A DNA stretch of 64,000 nucleotides, from positions 1,192,865 through 1,256,864 of the forward strand of contig OY718806.1 in the NCBI GenBank assembly GCA_963070105.1, in the 5' to 3' direction. Source of the DNA: Litomosoides sigmodontis. Taxonomy: Eukaryota > Nematoda > Chromadorea > Rhabditida > Onchocercidae. This document shows positions 40,201 through 64,000 of the stretch, piece after piece. Made by a program: the position numbers and the translations under genes. How positions within the stretch are numbered: position 1 is the first letter of the stretch; every line of letters begins with the position of its first letter. The notes beneath the pieces were generated by a model. It worked only from the letters and a program-made list of their open reading frames with translations, searched no databases and was not told the DNA's origin.

Positions 40201-41315
40201 GAAGCAGAAAAAAAAATTACCAATAATAACATCAAATGCTAATATTCAAATATATGAAGTGCTAAATGCCGTAAAATTATTTAAACTTTAGAGTGACGAT
40301 GATATTTTATCACAAAATTTAACATTTAAAAATGGATCAGAATTGAAAACATGAACTAAAAATTAAGAACTGAATGCATGTTGGTAAAATTATTGTTATT
40401 AGAAGACATTATTTTTGATCTAATTAATCTTGAAATTTCCACCATGCAACAGAAACGACAATGATTGGCTAATATGGTTGTAATTATTTCCAATTGATTA
40501 CTGATACATTGATTTATGTAGTTAAATTATTTTAATACTTGTTTAATTACAAAATTAATCATTGTCAACGTATATTTAGCTTATGTTTGGTTCGAAATAG
40601 ACGGGTATTATTTGCGTGGACCCTCTCATATGCTTATATCAAAGGTAACTTTATCAGTACTCGGTGATACACAGACATATGATATATATATATATACATG
40701 CATATCTGTTATGGATGATTACTATTCAACTCCCTATTACAGGTGCAATACTTGGCTGATTAATATTTATCAGTTCATTACTTCACCTCATCTAGTTGTT
40801 CTGCTGTATGCTAATATCTTGCTTATACAATTGCATGAAAATTTTTTTTTTACAATTTAATTACTTAAATTGGCTAAGTCTCTATATTCGTGTAAACCAT
40901 ATCACAGTATCCGCTTGTCTACAGTTATTAATTTCGATGATTATCATGTATGATCGTGCAAACTACGTTAACCGTTTCATGTCAAGTTATCGATAAAAAT
41001 TGATAGTAATTTGAAATTCATAAATATACATGTTAAGTGTGCAAAAAATGCTTCATGAAGATGTGATCAAATATTTGAGAATGTATAACTAAAGTGGTAT
41101 GATAATAAGAATTTTCTCTTGCACATATTATGCAAGTAAATTTGTTCCAAAAAAAAAATCACAACTAGAAATATCATTCAAGAAAAGTGACGAAAATGAC
41201 GAAATGATTCATTGAAATACGACTTCACTCAACTCAAATTCTATTTCAGTAGAGAGCTTGTGAAGTCTTTTACTTTTAATTCATAAATTCAATACACAGA
41301 GAAATTTTCAGAGTG

Positions 41316-41905
41316 TTAGAAAGGAGTGGATGATAATGTAAAAAGCCTTTTCAGTACTTCCATCGAAATCAGGCAAAACACTGGGACGAACGTTAATCTG
41401 TCTACCACGTGATACGACAGCATCTTTAAAATTTGCTTTAAGCTTTCGAAGCATATCCTTGGATATTTTTCAGCATCACCGGACCTTTCACCCACATAGG
41501 ACACCTTACGGCCGAAATTCGTTACCACTCGACCGCCTTCAAAATATAGACGTCTTGATTTTTCGATTTGCATTGTATCACATATCAAAATAATGTTGAA
41601 TCCGTCGTTTTCACACAACGCTTTGATATCGGACAAAATAAATCCAATCATCATGCAGAAATTCGTCAATCTCAATGTTCCGGTGAATGCGGTTTTTCCG
41701 CTGAGGGTGAAACGCTTTTATTTCTGGGGCAGAGTATGATCCGGTTGGAATGAACCGAGATTGGGTGATTTGATAAGGGTTGTGGCGAGTGAGCTGGAAA
41801 GTGATTTAATTGTTAGAAAGGTCTGTAAATCTTGTGCAACCAGAACAGTAACTCAGAATAGAGTTGAAATCCTGGTGAACAGACGGCATTGAGTAGCATA
41901 ACTTG
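41316..41905 (-). pseudogene. Coding-like island with frame changes, possible degraded gene
   Basis: On the minus strand three successive frames each read as plausible protein. 41740-41640 gives IHRNIEIDEFLHDDWIYFV; a 119-codon frame ending at 41316 gives SDIKALCENDGFNIILICDT and RLYFEGGRVVTNFGRKVSYV; and after about 41425 the neighbouring frame gives VVSRGRQINVRPSVLPDFDG. The shifts between them look like frameshifts rather than introns. The plus strand at 41760-41905 also has an open frame (VRKVCKSCATRTVTQNRVEI). The island is clearly richer in G+C than its flanks. It could be a decayed gene, a retrocopy, or an old transfer from a symbiont. The family was not recognised. Confidence 0.3.
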
Positions 41906-42650
41906 CGGGACTACTAGAATTGTGAGATACCTTAATGAATATTAGTACCAATATCAAATGTAAAAAATGTGCTGAATAAATGTTGTGATGGGTTCATTTT
42001 CCTTCTCTGTTTTACAATTGTTGCTTACATCTGGATAATTAAAAATTGTAGACTTTGTACGCGTTATCTTTTATCGGGTGCTGGACATTTTTCAAGTATT
42101 TTCAGGTACTATGTCATTTTGGGAACGTGATCATCGCATCCAGTGCTTAAGGGCAAACTTCATTTTTTTTATCCATCATGTGCTTTTCCGAAGAGTAAAG
42201 TTGTAAGAGCGAATGTGTCGTCTTTTAGGCATCATTGAATAAACTTCTGGATTATGTTAATTTTAAAATCATCCATCTTCAGGTTTGTCATCTTCTGAAC
42301 TTTCTTGTAACAGTTTTATATGGATTCAGTTTGAAATTCGTTTAATCAGTGGTGTAGCATTTTATCTGCTTTGCAGTTATGAAGTAATACAGAAGTGATA
42401 CTAGATTTACAGATAATTTCTATTTACTAAATAAGCTTTCTTGTAAGATGATGCCACCTTCTGTTTAGCGAACAAATCCTGGGGAAGCAATTTGAAAATT
42501 TCATCCCTTCTTTACAAGCGTCAAAATAGTTTGATGAAGAAGTACTTTGTTTCTTGTACTACATCCTTTATTCGACATTATGAATCCGTATCAGTTTAGT
42601 GAATTTGTAATTGTGTTAATCACTTCATTCATAATGAACAGTAATACTTT

Positions 42651-42655
42651 TATAG
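42651..42655 (+). promoter_or_regulatory. Possible spliced-leader acceptor
   Basis: CTTTTATAG ends two bases before the ATG of the nischarin-like gene. This is the classic geometry of a trans-spliced nematode start. Confidence 0.45.
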
Positions 42656-42657
42656 CA

Positions 42658-57432
<14,775 letters not shown>

Positions 57433-57700
57433 AGGGTCATCGAATTCGGACTAAGTTCAAACTATTGCACTGCTAAAGTATTACTTGTATGTGCGGCTAA
57501 AAAAGATTCTTCCTATATACTCTCTGTTTCACATAAATTATTTGATTTTATTGTCTTTTAATCATTTTGTCATGTCTTTCATGTGTTGTGCGGACGAATG
57601 GGTCTTGTTGCTTCGTATGTGTTCAGAACTTCCATTTATTTATTTATTTTTTATTTCTTTTTCTATCATTTCCCGTTAATATTAAAGGAGATGAGTGGTA

Positions 57701-57706
57701 AATAAA
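57701..57706 (+). terminator. Polyadenylation signal of the nischarin-like gene
   Basis: AATAAA 268 bases after the stop codon; a plausible 3'-end signal. Confidence 0.5.
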
Positions 57707-58744
57707 TGCATCACTTTTGTAGCCTATTGTAATTTATAGGTTAGATGAACTTGTATTCTGGATATTCTTTTTCCTTTAATTGTTATTTGCACTTCTTATG
57801 ATAATGCTTGGAGCATTTTTTTTTTCATTTCTCTTAAAAGTTATTTTTACCTTCTGGTATGCTGTTGTGCTACTTATATTTGAGTGTGAATTGGTAAATG
57901 CGTATATAGCTTTGTTTTTTTTTTACGTGATATTAAATTGTCACAGTAATGTCACAATCAGTAGTGCAGAGAGTAGTTATTATCTGAAAGGCATTCTTGT
58001 ATACAATTTATCCCATTCAAGTGAAATGAATGAATTGGGATTTTCGTGAAATGAATAAGATCATATTGGACGATACCTATTCTGTATTTTAATCAGTGAA
58101 ATTTGATAATGCGGTTTTTAAATAAATTTGTTGAAATAAGTAAAGATGTTTGTTGTTGTATTATCCAATTTTGCACGATGATAGCTATGATCAGGTACTT
58201 ATTTGCAACATGGACATATCAACTTTGATATGGATGAAGAAAGAAATTGAAAAATTCACTTTTCAGCCTAAAACGATTGAATACACTTTTTAAACAACTG
58301 TTCTAATCTTTGCTGTGAGAATTTTAACTTTTAGGACTTTTTTTTTTTTTAGTATTCACCAAGTATTCGGGTATTTTTTCAGTATTTTTTGTTGGCTTCG
58401 TAGTTACCAATCGGAATGGTCATTATCATTGTGTTAGTGCTGTACCGATTTGAGTCAGTGGTGCTTGCTTCTGTCCTATTTGTCAAAAAAAGATGGAAAA
58501 AAAATTTCATTTTGTCAAATACAACACATTATTATAAAAAAGAAGCGTTGACCTGATTTTCTTTTTTTCATTATTAAATAATCTTTTTTAATTTGAAAGC
58601 AATAAATGAGGTTAATTAGCAACTTAATAATAAAATTAAAAATCGGAAATGTTAGAAACGAATTAAATTCGTTAAGTTTGAAGATTAAAATTATTCACTC
58701 ATAGGGATATGATTATAGCTTATGTTGAAGCATCATAATAATGA
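57707..58744. other. Intergenic AT-rich stretch
   Basis: No exon or notable repeat. An open frame at 57780-58049 is Phe/Leu-rich and reflects T-rich sequence. Confidence 0.55.
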
Positions 58745-58892
58745 ATGAATTCATCAACTACTGTGAAACTATCAAATCATAAAAGTCATAAATCAAATAG
58801 CGAGCATTTAGGGAAAAGTAGGAGGGAATCGAAATGGGAAGTGTATTTATTACCGAATAATTTCGAATCGATGTATCTGGCTCGTAATTTAG
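58745..58892 (+). CDS. Candidate first coding exon, unknown protein
   Basis: ATG opens 49 codons of balanced composition (STTVKLSNHKSHKSNSEHLG; ESKWEVYLLPNNFESMYLAR) and ends at TTTAG before a good GTAACT donor in phase 1. The basic, Ser-rich N-terminus followed by an aromatic segment reads as real protein. No following exon was identified in the remaining 5 kb, so the gene may extend past the window. Family not recognised. Confidence 0.4.
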
Positions 58893-59509
58893 GTAACTTT
58901 CACTTCACTTCTGCAACTGAAATAAATACCTCGTTAGACTGAGGTTGAAATTGAAATTGAAGCAATGGTGCAGATTAGAATGCATGGTTTGTTTGATTTT
59001 GTATTTGAGAATGGATTTGCTCCCGTGAGAAAACATCACTTCGTCAATTACGAACCGATCTAACGAGAATCGCACCGTAACTGAGTAAATAGTAAACTTT
59101 CATCTTGTCGTGCACTTGCACCAAACATGTTGTTACTTCATTGTTTCATTGAAAATAATTTTGAAACGAGCAACTTATCGTTAAATGCTAATTTTCAAAA
59201 TCTTTTTTGACTGTAAGATTTTGGCGTAATTTCTTTTTCAAGCCACTTTATCAAATGGATGCAATCTGATGGTATGGGTTGAAATTCAATTTCATGTGAA
59301 GTACATTAAAGAATTTGTTTTTTTTTTCCAAATATATGCGCAAATGTTTATCAAATTACAGTCAATCGATATGAAAATGTATTTGTTGAAGTGGAAATTT
59401 GACATGCAATTTCTAGAAAGGTCATTTTAGGTTAAAAATTGTTGAAGATAAAATGAGGCGAAATTTGGTCCTAGCAATACGTATTTGTATGAAGAAAAGG
59501 TATGTATAC

Positions 59510-59624
59510 TTAAGGGATCGATCAGGTTGGCCTATGCTTATTTCGGTCAACTTTTCAATATGCGACATTCCGTGATCCGTATAATCCGCTATGCAAATTT
59601 CCTCCTCATCATCATAATTAACTT
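59510..59624 (-). CDS. Candidate internal exon, acidic peptide
   Basis: Minus strand, acceptor CCACAG, donor AA before GTATAC, phase 1 in and 2 out. The peptide is acidic (VNYDDEEEICIADYTDHGMS) and continues HIEKLTEISIGQPDRSLK. Codon choice (GAT, AAT, TAT, GAA) matches the AT-ending preference of the firm genes, while the opposite-strand reading needs many C-ending codons. Gene and family unknown. Confidence 0.35.
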
Positions 59625-60066
59625 CTGTGGCAATTCCGTTTTATGCAAATAATTTAAGTTAACTGGTAAAGATTTGTAGTTTTTACCAAAAAGATTAATT
59701 TTTAATCGAAACTATAATTCGGAAAAGAAAAAAAAATAAGAGGTTAAAATAATGCTGAGAGAATTAAACAATTTCGTTAAACTATTTAAGAACGACTAAT
59801 CACATGCACATATTGTAATAATTTAATTTTTTTTTAAACTTCCTAATGTGAATAAATGGTGAATAATTTATGCTTCAACAGAATTTTTTTAAAAAAAAAA
59901 ACGAAGGAAAGTGAAGTGATAACCCCTATAGTTACCCTCTTTTGTGAAACAATAAAGCAAGCAATATTTCTGCAAGTCATACTTTTTTTTTTCGTTTTAT
60001 TATATCTCACTTAAGTCAGCTGTGATTAGCTGCCCATATAACTTAGCACTGAAAGTGGAACAGATA

Positions 60067-60118
60067 ACAAAGAGAAAGAGAAAGAGAAGGAGAGAGAGAG
60101 AGAGAGAGAGGGAGAGTG
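60067..60118. repeat. (GA)n purine microsatellite
   Basis: AAAGAG units pass into a GA array. Confidence 0.93.
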
Positions 60119-60226
60119 CAAGAGTAAAAGAGAAAGTGAGAAATGAGGTTAATTGGTGAAAGGATGAGTGAAGGATATGACAGTGGAAAAAAAGAAAGCT
60201 TGAAATTGACACCATTGATTCCTTAC

Positions 60227-60528
60227 GTGCTGTAAACTTTTCCCGGTGAAAACTTCACCATCGCAGTGCTGCTATTGGTACCGGTGGTGGTAGTGGTAGC
60301 GGTGTGATGGTGGTCATTCACTGCGTTAGCAAAAAGTAGCACCATCCCTTTCAAGTAACCATTTGTCTGTCTTGTAAAATCCGTCTGGTGGAAGGAATGC
60401 TCTAGTGGTGGGTGTTTCGTTCCACTGCTTTTGATAGTGAGGAGGGGATGAGGTTGAGGAAATCTGATGAGTGCCGGATATGGGTAAAGCGCGCCTGTTC
60501 CTCCTCCATATCCCATCACCATCATCAC
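60227..60528 (-). CDS. Candidate coding exon, Gly/Pro/Thr/His-rich, unknown gene
   Basis: A G+C-rich minus-strand block with an open frame starting at a cluster of ATGs and running into a strong GTAAGG donor just below 60227 (phase 2). The peptide (MGYGGGTGALYPYPALIRFP; later HHTATTTTTGTNSSTAMVKF) resembles the disordered N-terminus of a transcription factor, but this is only a compositional impression. A second minus frame is open over part of the block (PPHYQKQWNETPTTRAFLPP). It is upstream of the 59510-59624 exon on the same strand, but their phases do not join directly. Confidence 0.35.
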
Positions 60529-60580
60529 ACATCCATCGCAACCAGAACTTCTTCGTCAAGAATAAATCAGTAGTAGTGTA

Positions 60581-60640
60581 GGATGGTTGTGGGTATGGGT
60601 GTGGGTGTGGGTGTGGGTATGGGTGTGGATGTGTATGGGT
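60581..60640. repeat. (GGGTGT)n G-rich repeat
   Basis: About eight GGGTGT/GGGTAT/GGATGT units. The G-triplets recur every six bases, which allows a G-quadruplex. Confidence 0.9.
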
Positions 60641-62884
60641 TTTTGCATGTGGGGAAAGAAGAGGCGTATGTATGGATTAGCGTACTTCAAGAGTTGAAGC
60701 CTCCTGACGCCATCAGTCACATTCTGTCCATTACAAAAATACCATTCATTTATTTAGCAAATCATACAATATACGTCTGCTTCTCATTCTCATCTTCTTT
60801 GCTTTCCTCTTCTTTTCTTTTTTTTAAAAAAAATTTAATTTATCCTTTAATTCTTGAAAATATTGAGAATTAATAAGTGAATAAAAAGGAAAAATAAATA
60901 ATAGCAAATTATCTAAATTCCAATTTTTTTGCCAACCATTTAATATTTAGCAAAGGAGTGGGAAAGAAGTAGGAAGAAAAGCAAATTCGAACTTTTTTTT
61001 TTACCGAATAGATTAAACTTAATCCAAATTGTATTACATTTGCTAAAATTATAATTCAACAAAATTTAAGATAGGAGAAATTATAGGTGAGTGTTAGAAA
61101 AGAATGTTGCAAAATGATGAATACAATAACACTAAAATATAATACTAATTTCAGTATTGAAATGCAATATTTTTTAAATAACATTAGAATGCAAAATTTG
61201 TTTATCTTACCTTCTCTCTCCCCCCCCCTCTCTCTCTCCCTTTCTCTTTCTCTTAACAGAAAAAATAAATCATTCAATGAAAAAAGAAAACAGAAATTTA
61301 AAGGAAAATGAATTTCATGAAGAAATAATAATATAATAAAGTTATATATAATTTTCGTTTACATGTTAATTTAACAATTTGGTGAGCTGAACATTTGAAT
61401 TTGATAATCCAAATGATACATTCAGCAGTTACTACCAAATCTTTTCTAAATAATTGCAACGAAAATCAGTCTAACAGAAGTAATGCATAGTAACTAACAG
61501 TTAGCTAACATAATAATTAATAAAAAAATTTTTTTTAAAGTTTATTATAATAATAAAAAGAAAAGTAAAGTATTAAAAGTATTATTACCGTTTGTGCAAA
61601 ATTATTACCATTATAAATTATCATTGTTAAGTAATTTTATAAATTATTACTAATATTAGTATATATGTCAGGAAAAAAAAAACGAGCAAGAGATGGAGGA
61701 ATGAAAAGAAACCTGATCTTGTTTGGTTTGAACGAATAAGCAGGTACGGAATCCAAATGGTACCGCTAGTGCTTGAGACATTGATGAGTACAATTGAGGT
61801 TTGTTTGAGTAACCCATATCTCAAGCTCATGATGCTTCCTTCTCTTCACATCATTTTTCCTCTTTGACCTCTTCTCTACCACTCCCACAATTTGATCCAA
61901 ATTGGGAAAAAAAGAAATTATTTAAATCTAAAAATTATTAGCAATAGATTTCCATGTAAAATAAAGCCAATTGTGCTGCCAATAAAGAAAGCGTAAAATT
62001 TCAATTTATAACTTTTCAAATTCAAAATATATCATTTTATTAATTGTAAGAAACTGAAATGTGTTTACGAAAGTATTTTTACAAATGGCAGAATTTTACA
62101 TTGTGCTAGGAAACTATGAACTGAATCTATTAAAGTGAAAACTCTATTAAAACTTAGTTACTCCATTAAAATTATTACTCTAAAAAAATTTAATTTAAAA
62201 ATTAGTTTAAAAATTTTAGTGTTTGTTTAAAGTTTAAAAAATTAAATTTTTTTTTTTGAAATCAAGGTTAATGAAAATTATGCGAGTAATTTCTGAAAAA
62301 AAAACAAGTAGAAGAAAAGGTTTTCCGAAATTGTTTGAATTTTGTTGATTTAATATTTGCCAATAGTAATACTACTTTCCAGTCTTTTTTTTTATTGCTC
62401 AAAATCAAAACGTATTAACACATTTAATGGAAATTTGGACTAAGAAGTGTTCGTTATTGATAAAAAAAATTGCCATCACTTAATGATGCAATTCATCATT
62501 TGTAAAACACTATTTCACTCTTTAATTCAGAAATTTAATCAGTGTTTATGGTAAAAATTAAAATGTTAATTCATTCTGCTTATTATATGCTTAGGTAATT
62601 TAGAATTTCTTATGTATTTAAATGAATGAATTTTTTGAATTTAAACTATTTGTTCAAAATTCGACAGTTTTCTTCTTTTCTTCCATCATCTCTCCCCTCG
62701 TCCACATCTTTTCGCTATCACGAAAGATTGTTTGCTCGAAAATGGCGGTATGATATTAAAGACAAAAGGTCAAAAATGAGATACTGAGAAAAATGAAATA
62801 ATTAAAAGTCGGAGGTGTGAAGGATTGATGAAATCTGTTGCAAGGAAAATACCGTTCAGAAAATACAAATAGCCGTAGTAGCAT
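60641..62884. other. AT-rich stretch, no gene seen
   Basis: Contains a CT/C array (61213-61253) and many homopolymers. At 62742 ATGGCG is followed by GTATGA, which could be a minimal first exon but cannot be supported alone. Confidence 0.5.
61213..61253. repeat. (CT)n microsatellite with C run
   Basis: CT array interrupted by a C8-9 run. Confidence 0.93.
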
Positions 62885-62930
62885 TATGTAAGCAATAGCT
62901 TACATAATAAGCAACTATGAAAGCAATAGC

Positions 62931-64000
<1,070 letters not shown>

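Larger units (their letters stand above)
40201..42657. other. Intergenic stretch upstream of the nischarin-like gene
   Basis: 40201-41300 is ordinary AT-rich DNA. 41316-41905 is a G+C-richer, coding-like island described separately. At 42100-42195 a TTTTCAG precedes an ATG opening MSFWERDHRIQCLRANF, with a possible GTAAAG donor after FRR. This may be an isolated small exon, but no partner was found. Confidence 0.5.

Noticed and set aside
59453..59640. Plus-strand reading with a Gly-Asn motif resembling a receptor first membrane helix
   Set aside because: It needs many C-ending codons, unlike the firm genes here, and ends at a stop with no donor. The minus reading fits better.
60581..60640. 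G-rich hexamer repeat as a telomere-like sequence
   Set aside because: The unit is GGGTGT, not the nematode telomere TTAGGC, and the array is short and internal.

Overview
The window is eukaryotic nuclear DNA from a nematode, most likely a clade III parasite of filarial/spirurid type. The evidence is: very AT-rich sequence; introns of about 70 to 600 bp bounded by GT...(T)nCAG; splice-acceptor-like sites placed directly before start codons, as expected for spliced-leader trans-splicing; a non-muscle myosin that reads like worm NMY-1; and many microsatellites. No tRNA, rRNA, CRISPR array or autonomous transposon was recognised. All exon models were built by eye from splice sites, reading phase and family conservation.

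Layout. 1-10138: a long TAA array at the left edge, then gene-poor microsatellite-rich DNA. 10139-24764 (+): a complete non-muscle myosin II heavy chain in 37 exons, 1968 residues, every splice phase consistent. 27785-28707 (+): a two-exon secreted Pro/Ala/Gln-rich low-complexity protein. 30868-40187 (+): an EGF-family transmembrane ligand (LIN-3/neuregulin-like) with a 5 kb first intron; at least one exon in the middle is unresolved. 41316-41905: an unexplained coding-like island. 42658-57432 (+): a nischarin homologue (PX domain plus leucine-rich repeats, 11 exons, 491 residues). Its third intron is 11.4 kb and contains a TMEM121-family membrane-protein gene on the opposite strand (44409-46657), a second possible minus-strand gene (53871-54331) and large simple-sequence blocks. 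58745-64000: isolated exon candidates on both strands of unrecognised genes, ending with about 221 perfect AGT triplets.

The genes do not form an operon: spacing is kilobases and orientations are mixed. Myosin (actomyosin contractility) and nischarin (cortical or endosomal scaffold that restrains Rac/PAK signalling in other animals) both belong to cytoskeletal control. The EGF ligand would act on a LET-23-type receptor. These functional links are family knowledge, not something the window shows.
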